Made by a program: the position numbers and the translations under genes
In this document: positions 8,264 through 16,469 of the stretch, in pieces
Position numbering within the stretch: the stretch's first letter is position 1
How the letters are laid out: the number at the start of each line of letters is the position of its first letter
Source of the DNA: a bacterium
GTDB taxonomy: Bacteria > Verrucomicrobiota > Kiritimatiellia > CAIKKV01 > CAITUY01
Reading direction: 5' to 3'
Length of the DNA: 43,972 nt
Assembly: GCA_037128595.1 (NCBI GenBank)
Contig: JBAXWB010000036.1
Location: forward strand, 1 to 43,972
The notes under the pieces: model-generated
Told to the model about the DNA's origin: nothing
The model's database searches: none
Seen by the model: the letters and a program-made list of their open reading frames with translations, nothing else

Positions 8264-10011
8264 GTAGTGCCATCGGTCCCTTTCTTAAAAAGAATTCCGC
8301 CCTGATCGTGGTGGGCGCCACGTTCATCTGGTCCGCGGTGTCCATCTTGAACGCCCGTCATGAGGCGACGCCGGCGGAGGGGGATATTGTTCTGCGGATC
8401 GGGCACTGGCAATTGGAGGCGGGGGTGCGGGAGGCCCTCAACGCCATGGCGGAGAAATATCATGGATTGCATCCCAAGGTCCGCATCATCCAGGACGCCG
8501 TCCCCGAGGTGACCTATGCGCAATGGATGTCCACCCAGTTGATGGGAGGGACGGCCCCGGATATCATTGAAATCGGCGGCGGCAGCATTCCTTACAATGT
8601 CATGCTCGGGTATTACCGGAGATATTTTCTGCCGATGACGGTGGCCGTGAACCAGCCCAATCCCTATAATAAGGGAACCAAACTGGAAGGCGTTCCCTGG
8701 CGCAGCACCTACAAGGATGTGATGCGGTCGGTCTATCTGGAGGAGTTGCAGGAATACATGCAGATCCCGCTCGCGCAATTCGGGGTCCGGATCTTTTATA
8801 ACAAGGACTTGCTGAAACGACTCACGGGCCGGACCGAGGCGCCCCGCGACTATCGTGACTTTCTCGAAGTCTGCCGCCAGATCAGAAGCCAGCGGGATGC
8901 CAAGGGGAAGCCTTATACCCCCATCGCCGGGTCGGCGTATCATATGGCGATGTGGGAGAGCATGATGGCTGAACCGCTGACCTATGGCGCGGTGCGGCGG
9001 GCCGACTTCAATGGCGATGGTTCGGTGGGGAATGATGAGCTCTTTGTTGCGTTTAAGACCGGTCGGCTGGATTTCAATTTCCCGCCGTTTGAGGCCAAGT
9101 TCCGGATGCTCCGCCATCTGACCGAACAGTTCCAGGCCGGGTTCACCGGGTTGGGGCGGGATGAGGCGATCTTCCTGTTTGCCCAGCAAAGGGCCGTGTT
9201 CATGACGACCGGAACCTGGGATGTCGGCAGCCTGCACGAGCAGGCGCGCGGGGTGTTTAAGGTCGGGATCATGGATTTTCCGGTGCCGGCCGCGGATGAC
9301 CCCGAGTTCGGCGCCATATCGGAAGGGCCGGTCTATGAGCGGCCGACCTCGTCGTTCGCCTTCTCGGTTACCCGGAGCTGTAAATATCCCGACGTGGCGG
9401 TCGATTTCCTGCGGTTTCTCGGTAGCCAGTCGGGGAATGAGGAGCTGAACCGCATCATGGGTTGGATCCCGGCCATCAAGGGGACTCGCGTGTCGCCCAT
9501 GTTGGAGCCGTTCAACCCCCACCTGGAGGGGATATTTGGATGCATGCCGATGACCCTTGGCGGGGAGACGCTCATCAAGTGGCAGCAGCTTTACTCGCTC
9601 TTCCAAGTGAACCAGATCGGCTATCTGCAGATGGCTTCTGAATTCCTGCCGTTTTATCTCGAACGCGGGGTCCGGGAGCTTCAGGAAATGGGGCGCAACC
9701 GGCGGCGGGGCATGGTCCGTGATGAGCAGCTTCTGGCGGAGGTTCGTGCCGCGGCGTTTGAGGAAAAGGTGCCTCGGCAGGCCCAGTCGCGTTGGATCAG
9801 GTACCGTCAGATGCTGGCGATCCGCTTGCTGAACCGGGACCTGGATGCCGCCTACCTGCAGAAGCAATTGGATGCGGAGCCCCTGGCCAATCCCGGCGGC
9901 TTCTATGAGTTCAGCCCGGCGGTAGTCGAAAAAGTCCGCGCCCGGGTTAACAGTAAGCAGTTGCCGGTGGGCAGTGGGCAGAGGGGGGGGAGTAGCGATG
10001 GCGGGTCGTGA
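8260..10011 (+). CDS. ABC transporter extracellular sugar-binding protein (family 1), membrane-anchored
   Basis: A 583-residue protein, well above the usual 400-450. A hydrophobic helix at about 13-31 (SALIVVGATFIWSAVSI) with no lipobox or clear signal-peptidase site suggests an uncleaved membrane anchor. The family 1 fold follows (VLRIGHWQLEAGVREALNAM, GGTAPDIIEIGG, FGVRIFYNKDLLKR, a GTWDVGSL block). Residues 249-260 read DFNGDGSVGNDE, an exact EF-hand calcium-loop pattern (D-x-N-x-D-G-x-V-x-x-x-E). About 130 extra residues at the C-terminus are helical and charged. The GTG start overlaps the upstream stop and has GGAGGG about 8 nt before it. The last residues are encoded by a GGGCAGT-rich stretch and a run of eight G. 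The ligand is probably an oligosaccharide, from context. Confidence 0.88.
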   Translation: MSSAIGPFLKKNSALIVVGATFIWSAVSILNARHEATPAEGDIVLRIGHWQLEAGVREALNAMAEKYHGLHPKVRIIQDAVPEVTYAQWMSTQLMGGTAPDIIEIGGGSIPYNVMLGYYRRYFLPMTVAVNQPNPYNKGTKLEGVPWRSTYKDVMRSVYLEELQEYMQIPLAQFGVRIFYNKDLLKRLTGRTEAPRDYRDFLEVCRQIRSQRDAKGKPYTPIAGSAYHMAMWESMMAEPLTYGAVRRADFNGDGSVGNDELFVAFKTGRLDFNFPPFEAKFRMLRHLTEQFQAGFTGLGRDEAIFLFAQQRAVFMTTGTWDVGSLHEQARGVFKVGIMDFPVPAADDPEFGAISEGPVYERPTSSFAFSVTRSCKYPDVAVDFLRFLGSQSGNEELNRIMGWIPAIKGTRVSPMLEPFNPHLEGIFGCMPMTLGGETLIKWQQLYSLFQVNQIGYLQMASEFLPFYLERGVRELQEMGRNRRRGMVRDEQLLAEVRAAAFEEKVPRQAQSRWIRYRQMLAIRLLNRDLDAAYLQKQLDAEPLANPGGFYEFSPAVVEKVRARVNSKQLPVGSGQRGGSSDGGS

Positions 10012-11911
10012 TATCAAGTGGCGGGAAATCAAGCACCATTGGGAGATTTACCTGTTTGTCCTGCCCGCGCTGTGCCTGATCGGGCTGTTCATCTATTACC
10101 CTGCGGCCAGCGGGGTGTTCCATAGCTTCTTCCGGTGGAACGGGTCGGATATCTCTGAATTTGTCGGACTCGATAATTACATCAGTTTATGCAAATCCAC
10201 GGAGTTCTGGAAGTCCTTCAAAGTGGCGCTCATCCTGGGTGGCTGGAATGTGGTTAAGATGATTCCCGCCCTGCTCGTGGCCGTGTGCATCCACCGGTGC
10301 CGCAGCGTCAAGCTGCAGTTTTTCTATCGGACGATGTTCGTGGTGCCCATGGTGATTCCCGGGCTGGTGGTGGTGTTGATCTGGCGCTCTTTCTTTTTTG
10401 AGGCCACCTCCGGTTACCTGAACCAATTCCTGAATTCCACGGGACTGTTTGGGGTCCTGGTGTCGCTCGACCAGTTCTTTCACTGGGGCGGCATTTTTGT
10501 CCAGGGTCAGTCTCCCGCCTGGCTGGGCGATCCACGCCTGATCCTGGTGGCGTGTATTGTCTGGGGATTCCCCTGGGTGGGGTCGTTTGCGGTTCTCACG
10601 CACCTGGCCAAGCTTCAGGGAATCAGCAAGGATGTCTACGAAGCGGCGGAGATCGACGGGGCGAACTGGTGGCGGAAGTTCACGAAAATCGAGCTGCCGC
10701 TGATTATGGGGTCCATCTACCTGCTACTGGTGTTCGTCATCATTGATACCATCAAGGATGCCGGAATGATTCTGGCCCTGGCGGGGATGTATGGCGGTCC
10801 TGGCGGGGCGGTCACGGTGCCCGCGCTGTTCATGATCCGCAAGGCCTTTATCGAGCAGGAAATGGGGTATGCCTGTGCGGTGGGGATTGTGCTGACGATC
10901 ATTGTGATTGCGTTGCAGAAGGGGTTGACCTGGCTGATGGATCCCAACCGCAAGGAGGCCCGGCCGCGCTCCGCGCCGGCCGCGCTGGTCGTGCGCGATG
11001 CGGCGTTGCGGGCCGCCTGCGCGATGGCGGAGGCGCGCATCCGCCGCGCCTTCGAGCGACAGACGAATCCCTTCTACCGGCGGCTGAGTCAATTCGGGGA
11101 CGGGTGTCTGCGCCTGACCAAGCATCTGACCATCTGGTCGGTGCTGGCGTTTGCCTTTCTGCCGCTCTATCTGATGGTGGTCGTGAGCTTCAAGACGAAC
11201 ACCCAGTTCTATGCCGCGCCGACCGCCCTGACGCCCCCGTTCCATCCCGAGAACTGGGTGGAGGCCTGGCGGTTGGTGATGCCCACGGTGGCCAACAGCA
11301 TCTTCATATCCGTCAGCGCCACGGTGCTGACGCTCTGCTTTGCCCTGCTGGCCGCCTATTTCTTTGCGCGCCAGAAAATGCCGATGTCCGCCTTCTTCTG
11401 GAATGCCATCCTGATTCTGATGATGATGCCCATGATCGCCAATCTGGTGCCGTTGTTCCGTCTCCTGAGAGACTTGAATCTGCTCAACACGCTGGCGGCA
11501 CTGATCCTGGTGGGGGCGGCGTCCGGCCAGGTATTTGCCATTTTCGTGTTGCGCAATTTCGTGGCCGACATTCCCGGCGATCTGTATGAAGCGGCCGAAA
11601 TTGACGGCGCCTCGCATTTTCAGCAACTTCGCAATGTGGTTCTGCCGCTGTCGGGTCCGATCCTGGGGACGGTCGGGGTTATGCAGTTTGTGGCCGCCTG
11701 GAATGAGTTCGTGCTGCCATTGATTGTGATGCGCGATCATTCGCGCCTGCCGGTGATGGTCCAGTTGCTGCGAATGGCCGGGGAATATCTCAAATTCTGG
11801 GGCCCTCTGATGGCGGGCTATGCCTTAGCCAGCATCCCGATCATCCTGTTGTTTGTGTTCTCAATGAAATTATTCGTGCGCGGCCTGACGGAGGGCGCCG
11901 TTAAGGGGTAA
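9998..11911 (+). CDS. Fused MalF-MalG-type ABC sugar permease (two permeases in one chain)
   Basis: A 637-residue membrane protein made of two complete binding-protein-dependent permease halves. The MalF-like half (about 1-315) has its EAA loop at 212-233 (VYEAAEIDGANWW). The MalG-like half (about 375-637) has its own at 527-550 (LYEAAEIDGASHF). A charged, Ala/Arg-rich linker of about 60 residues joins them, with no internal stop. These subunits are normally separate genes. ATG at 9998 is chosen over the GTG at 9974 because a GGGGAG Shine-Dalgarno lies 5 nt upstream; it overlaps the binding-protein gene by 14 nt. Each half predicts roughly six membrane helices. The ATPase gene follows 12 nt after the stop, completing an importer. 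Confidence 0.93.
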   Translation: MAGRDIKWREIKHHWEIYLFVLPALCLIGLFIYYPAASGVFHSFFRWNGSDISEFVGLDNYISLCKSTEFWKSFKVALILGGWNVVKMIPALLVAVCIHRCRSVKLQFFYRTMFVVPMVIPGLVVVLIWRSFFFEATSGYLNQFLNSTGLFGVLVSLDQFFHWGGIFVQGQSPAWLGDPRLILVACIVWGFPWVGSFAVLTHLAKLQGISKDVYEAAEIDGANWWRKFTKIELPLIMGSIYLLLVFVIIDTIKDAGMILALAGMYGGPGGAVTVPALFMIRKAFIEQEMGYACAVGIVLTIIVIALQKGLTWLMDPNRKEARPRSAPAALVVRDAALRAACAMAEARIRRAFERQTNPFYRRLSQFGDGCLRLTKHLTIWSVLAFAFLPLYLMVVVSFKTNTQFYAAPTALTPPFHPENWVEAWRLVMPTVANSIFISVSATVLTLCFALLAAYFFARQKMPMSAFFWNAILILMMMPMIANLVPLFRLLRDLNLLNTLAALILVGAASGQVFAIFVLRNFVADIPGDLYEAAEIDGASHFQQLRNVVLPLSGPILGTVGVMQFVAAWNEFVLPLIVMRDHSRLPVMVQLLRMAGEYLKFWGPLMAGYALASIPIILLFVFSMKLFVRGLTEGAVKG

Positions 11912-11923
11912 TGGGGAAATAAT

Positions 11924-13024
11924 ATGGCCAAAGTGACACTGGAACATGTGGATAAGATTTATGCCGGCAACGTGAAAGCGGTGTCGGACTTCAATCTGGA
12001 AATTCGGGATGGCGAGTTTGTGGTTTTTGTCGGACCCTCCGGGTGCGGTAAGTCTACCACCCTGCGCATGGTGGCAGGGCTTGAGGAAATCAGCGGAGGC
12101 GTGATCCGCATCGGGGACCGGGTGGTGAACGATGTGCCGCCCAAAGACCGGGATATCGCCATGGTCTTTCAGAACTATGCCCTCTATCCGCACATGACGG
12201 TCAAGGAGAACATGGCCTTCGGACTGAAGCTGCGGAAGTTTCCCGCCAAGGAGATCGAGGCGCGGGTGCAGGAGGCGGCCCAGATCCTCGGCATCGGCGA
12301 ACTGCTGGAGCGCCGGCCCAAGGCCCTGTCAGGCGGACAGCGCCAGCGCGTGGCGGTGGGGCGCGCCATTGTGCGCAAGCCGGCGGTATTCCTGTTCGAT
12401 GAACCGCTCTCCAATCTGGACGCCAAAATGCGGGTGCAGATGCGGGTTGAGATCAACCGGCTCCATCATCAGCTGAATACCACGATGATCTATGTGACGC
12501 ATGACCAGGTTGAGGCCATGACGATGGGGCAGCGAATCGTGGTCATGAAAAACGGGTTGATTCAGCAGGTGGATGAACCGCTCAAGCTCTACAACACTCC
12601 CGTCAACCGGTTTGTTGCCGGCTTCATTGGCATGCCCCCCATGAATTTCTTCGAGGGGACCATCCGGGTGATCAGCGGGCGGGTGACGTTTGAGGGGGAA
12701 GGCGGCATGCGGCTGGCGGTGCCGGAGAAGGACAAGGCCGCCCTGGCGGCGTATGTTGACAAGCCGGTGACATTGGGCTTGCGACCCGAAGACATTGGTT
12801 CCGCGACGGCCGAGGGATTGCCTGGTGCGCCGCGAATCCAGGCCAGGGTGGAAGTCGTGGAGCCCATGGGGTCGGAGTCCTACATCTACTTCCGCGTGGC
12901 CGAGACGACCTTCATCAGCCGGGTGGATGCCCATCGCCAATTCCAGGTAGGCGAGGCCGCTGAACCGGCCGTGTTTATCGACAAAGCCCACTTCTTCGAT
13001 TGCAAGACGGAGCAGCGCATCTAG
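11924..13024 (+). CDS. Sugar ABC transporter ATP-binding protein (MalK/UgpC type)
   Basis: A 366-residue ATPase that should power the fused permease as a homodimer. Walker A GPSGCGKST (37-45), Q-loop in VFQNYALYPH, signature LSGGQRQR (135-142), Walker B VFLFDE (155-160), D-loop and switch His193 (VTHDQVEAMT) are intact. Residues about 240-366 form the TOBE/MalK regulatory domain (LGLRPEDIG, EPMGSESYIY). Length is normal for the family. It is the last gene of the transporter operon; a strong new promoter follows. Members of this group often serve several importers in one cell, so it may not be specific to this locus. Confidence 0.95.
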   Translation: MAKVTLEHVDKIYAGNVKAVSDFNLEIRDGEFVVFVGPSGCGKSTTLRMVAGLEEISGGVIRIGDRVVNDVPPKDRDIAMVFQNYALYPHMTVKENMAFGLKLRKFPAKEIEARVQEAAQILGIGELLERRPKALSGGQRQRVAVGRAIVRKPAVFLFDEPLSNLDAKMRVQMRVEINRLHHQLNTTMIYVTHDQVEAMTMGQRIVVMKNGLIQQVDEPLKLYNTPVNRFVAGFIGMPPMNFFEGTIRVISGRVTFEGEGGMRLAVPEKDKAALAAYVDKPVTLGLRPEDIGSATAEGLPGAPRIQARVEVVEPMGSESYIYFRVAETTFISRVDAHRQFQVGEAAEPAVFIDKAHFFDCKTEQRI

Positions 13025-13041
13025 AGGCCGTTTTCCCCATC

Positions 13042-13105
13042 TTGACATCTTGTGCATCCCTTATTAGTATTCCATATTAAGAATAAAGTTCAATATTGTG
13101 GAATA
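13042..13105 (+). promoter_or_regulatory. Sigma70-type promoter with overlapping candidate operator
   Basis: TTGACA (13042-13047), a 17-bp spacer and TAGTAT (13065-13070) make a near-consensus housekeeping promoter ahead of the QueG-like gene. Starting inside the -10, arms TATTCCA (13068-13074) and TGGAATA (13099-13105) form an inverted repeat with a 24-bp spacer, and GAATA occurs again at 13081. The position suits a repressor. The IclR-type regulator encoded two genes downstream is the natural candidate; IclR-family boxes often contain TTCC/GGAA half-sites. The regulator link is inference. Confidence 0.6.
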
Positions 13106-13124
13106 TCAAAAGGAGCCGAGGGAT

Positions 13125-15431
13125 ATGAATCTGAAGGACGCATTGAAGAACCGGGCGTATGAGTTGGGCGCGGATCTGGTGGGATTCGGCAATATTGAAC
13201 GGTGCGAGCAGGCGCCGATTATGATGAGTCCGCAGGGGGTCTTTCCGGGGGCCCGTACAGTGCTGGTCATGGGCCTGCATCATCCTGACGCCTGTATCGA
13301 ACTCGGGGGGGAACGCCATTCCCAGGAGATCGGCCCGTATTCGGTGCAGTATCTCATGAACTCGCGGCTGGATGAAATGGCCTACCGCATGGCCACCTTT
13401 CTGGAGCAGCAGGGGTATGGCTCGATTCCGATCGCCTCCAGCAATATCTGGCGCTACAACCAGTACAAGGAGCTGAAGGCGGTCTTTGCGCCGGATGTCA
13501 GCAACATCTATATGCCGGTCGTGGCGGGGCTGGCGGACATCGGTTTCAATGGCCTGGCGCTGACGCCTGAATACGGCGCGCGTAACCGGTTTATCACCGT
13601 CATCACGGACGCCATCATCGAGCCCGATCCCCTCATTCCGCCAGGGACCGTATGCGATCAGTGTATGCTTTGCCGCAAACACTGCCCCTCCCATGCCTTG
13701 TCCAAGGAAATCAACGGCGAGAAAGTGTTGAAAATTAGCCCGTATGAATATCGCTTCCCGAACAAGAACCTCTGGCGTTGCGCCTGGGGTGAGCATTTCG
13801 ATCTGGATCTGGATCTGGACATTCCCGAAGTGGTGACCGAGCAGGTCATTCTGGACAACATCAAAGCCCACGGCATCCGTTCGGGGGAAATGGGCCAATG
13901 CCTTAAGTTTTGCGTACCTAAACCCATCCGTTCGTTTGACCGGAGCTATTCAAAAACCCCGATGCGGATGCATTGGGCCAGTGCCGATGCGGAGAAGATG
14001 TCGCGGGCGGTACGGGATCGACTCCTCTCCCGCGCGATGGCCGATGGTGCCGAGGCATTGGTCGTGCTGGACGCGGCGTCCCTGCACACGGCCGGGATCG
14101 AGCTGGGCACCTGGTTGCCCGGCGCCACCAGCGCGGTAGTTCTGGCGGTGACCTGTCCGGCGGACGCTGGGGACGGACCGTTCCTCTTTGGTGCCCGGCA
14201 TCAGGTGGATTCGCTCTGCTTTGATCTCACCCGTAATCTGGAGGAGCTCGGCTTCCGCTCTCTGACCAGCATCGAGTCCAGTGGCTCGCATGTGGACAAG
14301 GTGGAAGGCGTTTCCCTGACACAACAGCTGCTCGCGCTCATTCCCGAACTGGCCGGCCGCAAGGTATTGGCCAATACCGTGGTCACCCGGTTGCCCATCC
14401 CTCCTCAAAAACGGTTGCCCGATAGCGCTCCCACGCGTCTGGACCGGGGGAACGCCCGTGCGGACCTGGCCGGTCATTTGGCCGCTCTGGCCCGGGAATA
14501 TGGGGCTGATCTGGTGGGCGTGGCCCCCGTTTCGCGCCTGAACGCCTTGGCGGATCAACTGCGTCCGGTTTTTGAAGCAGGGGTCGTGCTTGACGCCACG
14601 GACCACTCCATCCGGTTTACGCCGTGGGATCCGGTAGTCGAATCCAATAAGCGGGTCGTGAAGACACCTGGTGACTGGCTTGCCGGGGCCAAGTCCGTAT
14701 TGGTTTTCGGGCTACGCTACCATGAGGAAGTATTGCGCTGGGCGACCCGTCCCCCGGCGGAGGCGGTCGGACCCTATGCCTTCCAGACCTATGTTACAAA
14801 CTGGGTTGGAACCATTATCGGCTACCGTCTAGTCAAGCAACTGGAGTCGTTAGGCTACCGGGCCGCCCTCACGATGGATCTGACGGGAACGGATTCGGTT
14901 ACCGCTAATCCACGCGGCCCGCAGCCGGATATTTTCAGCAACCGGTTTGCCGGGGTGGCCGCTGGTTTGGGCTGGCTCACGGAAAGTGGTCACCTGGCCA
15001 CGCCCGAATTCGGTATCCGCCAGCGTTGCGTGGCCATTGTCACCGATGCCCCGCTCTCGCCTTCTCCGGTCTTTACGCCCGCCCCCGGTGCGACTGCCTG
15101 CGAGGAGTGCGATGGCAAGCCCTGCATCAGCACCTGTGCTACCCAGGCCATCACGGATAAACGGGTCACCCTGACCTGTGAAGCCAGTACGTTCTCGTTC
15201 GCCAGAATCGATGCGAATCGCTGCAATTGGTGCAAGCGTTATGTGCTGGCCGGTGAAAGTGGATTTAAGTACCTTGGCTCGAAGGTGGATCTGGTGGCGC
15301 CGGACCCGATCACACCCGAAGCCCTGGCGGCCGGACTGCGTCAGCATGATCCGATCAAGAAGTACCGACCGGTGGTGGCGGAACCGTGTGTCATCAATTG
15401 TCCGCTGGCGACCCGGCCAAGCCGAACCTGA
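13125..15431 (+). CDS. Triple-module epoxyqueuosine-reductase-like iron-sulfur protein
   Basis: A 768-residue protein built from repeated QueG-like units. Module 1 (about 1-275): ELGADLVGFG, PGARTVLVMG, IGPYSVQYLMNSRLDEM, then a ferredoxin motif C177-x2-C180-x2-C183-x3-C187-P plus C219, C259 and C263. Module 2 (about 290-425) keeps the same outline (DGAEALVVLDA, LPGATSAVVLAVTC, NLEELGF) but lacks the cysteine cluster. Module 3 (about 445-768): REYGADLVGVA, LAGAKSVLVFGL, VGPYAFQTYVTNW, then C659-x2-C662-x4-C667-x3-C671 and later Cys pairs (700/703, 755/759). QueG is a cobalamin-dependent Fe-S reductase of tRNA queuosine, about 350 residues and single-module; this is not an orthologue. ATG 13125 has AAAGGAG 10 nt upstream; the GTG at 13098 lies within the operator. 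A redox or corrinoid-reactivation role is speculative. Confidence 0.75.
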   Translation: MNLKDALKNRAYELGADLVGFGNIERCEQAPIMMSPQGVFPGARTVLVMGLHHPDACIELGGERHSQEIGPYSVQYLMNSRLDEMAYRMATFLEQQGYGSIPIASSNIWRYNQYKELKAVFAPDVSNIYMPVVAGLADIGFNGLALTPEYGARNRFITVITDAIIEPDPLIPPGTVCDQCMLCRKHCPSHALSKEINGEKVLKISPYEYRFPNKNLWRCAWGEHFDLDLDLDIPEVVTEQVILDNIKAHGIRSGEMGQCLKFCVPKPIRSFDRSYSKTPMRMHWASADAEKMSRAVRDRLLSRAMADGAEALVVLDAASLHTAGIELGTWLPGATSAVVLAVTCPADAGDGPFLFGARHQVDSLCFDLTRNLEELGFRSLTSIESSGSHVDKVEGVSLTQQLLALIPELAGRKVLANTVVTRLPIPPQKRLPDSAPTRLDRGNARADLAGHLAALAREYGADLVGVAPVSRLNALADQLRPVFEAGVVLDATDHSIRFTPWDPVVESNKRVVKTPGDWLAGAKSVLVFGLRYHEEVLRWATRPPAEAVGPYAFQTYVTNWVGTIIGYRLVKQLESLGYRAALTMDLTGTDSVTANPRGPQPDIFSNRFAGVAAGLGWLTESGHLATPEFGIRQRCVAIVTDAPLSPSPVFTPAPGATACEECDGKPCISTCATQAITDKRVTLTCEASTFSFARIDANRCNWCKRYVLAGESGFKYLGSKVDLVAPDPITPEALAAGLRQHDPIKKYRPVVAEPCVINCPLATRPSRT

Positions 15432-15445
15432 GCGAAAGAATTAAA

Positions 15446-16234
15446 ATGAAGACCGCGAGTGAGTCTCAAGTGAAGAAGGTACCGGTGCGATCCTTGAAAA
15501 AGGCGCTCGACCTTCTTGACTTGATCATAGCCGGGGATCTGCACGGAGAAGCCACCTCACTCGCGGAGCTGGCGAAGCGCATGAACTTGCAGTCCAACTC
15601 CGTGCATAATCTCCTCAAGACCATGACGGCTTGCGGGTATGTGCAGAAAACCGGACATGGCATCTATGTGCCCGGCGTGAAGTGCCGGCAATTAGGGGTC
15701 ATGAACCGGCTCGCCGCTCCCCTGGTTCTGGGCCAGATCCAGGCCCAGCTGAAGCAGTTGGCTGATCAGGAGGGGGAGGCCTGCCTCTTGACCGTACTGG
15801 TCAATGGGAACCGCGTTGAATTGGCTCGTGTGGATAGTACGCAACCCATTCAGGTGGCCCACACCCCTATGGCGAACCGGCCGTTTTTTGCGCGGGCCAC
15901 CGGCCGGATGCTGGCGGCGACCGCGGGCAATCTGGAGCGGCAGCAAATCCTGGAACAGAACGGGATGCCGGGTCCGCTTTGGGATCACATCAAAACCGAG
16001 GAAGCCCTGACCGCCGCCCTGACCGAACTCCGGGAACAAGGCTGGTGTCAGACCGGCTCCCGCCGCGAAGGGTTGGTGGGTCTGGCTTGTCCTGTTTACG
16101 GCCCCGACCACAACGCCTGGGGCGCACTCGGGCTTTATGCCCCGGCGTTCCGTTGTCCGGCCCCACGTTGTGCCCAGCTGATCAAGGCGATGCGGCGGGT
16201 CGCCTCAAAACTGGCTCCACTGTTGGCCCAGTAG
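15446..16234 (+). CDS. IclR-family transcriptional regulator
   Basis: A 262-residue regulator. Residues about 10-70 form the winged helix-turn-helix (VRSLKKALDLLDLI, TSLAELAKRMNLQSNSVHNL, LKTMTACGYVQK), and residues about 85-260 the IclR effector-binding domain (ANRPFFARATGRMLAAT, REGLVGLACPVYGPDHNAWG, ALGLYAP). ATG 15446 is preferred to the upstream start at 15386, which would lie inside the preceding gene; GAAAG lies just before it. Fourteen bases separate it from the QueG-like gene, so both are expressed from the promoter at 13042. It probably autoregulates that operon and may control the transporter; the effector is unknown. Confidence 0.9.
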   Translation: MKTASESQVKKVPVRSLKKALDLLDLIIAGDLHGEATSLAELAKRMNLQSNSVHNLLKTMTACGYVQKTGHGIYVPGVKCRQLGVMNRLAAPLVLGQIQAQLKQLADQEGEACLLTVLVNGNRVELARVDSTQPIQVAHTPMANRPFFARATGRMLAATAGNLERQQILEQNGMPGPLWDHIKTEEALTAALTELREQGWCQTGSRREGLVGLACPVYGPDHNAWGALGLYAPAFRCPAPRCAQLIKAMRRVASKLAPLLAQ

Positions 16235-16276
16235 AATCTCTCGACTCGCCCGGGTGTTAGTCTAAAAAGAGCAGCA

Positions 16277-16446
16277 ACTACGAAACACGCAAAAGACGCG
16301 AAAATAGTATGTTGGTAACGAAGAAGAGTGGGAAATCGTTTTTTGGAATGGTTTCCACGCCCGCTGGGTGAAGATCATTTTAACTAAAATTTTCCTGCAA
16401 TGTCTTAATGATCAATACCTTTCGCGAATTTCGCGTGTTTCGTAGT
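16277..16446. repeat. 170-bp inverted-repeat element with ACGCGAAA-type arms
   Basis: The 235-bp gap between convergent genes holds arms at 16277-16304 and 16419-16446 that pair over 24 of 28 positions. They begin ACTACGAAACACGC and continue in a quasi-9-bp repeat (CACGCAAAAG, then ACGCGAAAA). The 114-bp centre is AT-rich and shows no reading frame of note. A single related arm occurs at 32747-32774. This looks like a small non-autonomous dispersed element; no target-site duplication was found. Confidence 0.65.
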
Positions 16447-16469
16447 GGTCTTAACGGCCGGATATAGGG

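Noticed and set aside
8146-10032. Long minus-strand open frame of 628 codons opposite the binding-protein gene
   Set aside because: It is antisense to a clear family 1 binding protein, is rich in His/Pro/Arg with no recognisable domain, and arises from GC-rich third positions.
16235-16469. CRISPR array or tRNA in the gap
   Set aside because: Only one inverted pair is present, with no regularly spaced direct repeats, and no cloverleaf can be drawn.
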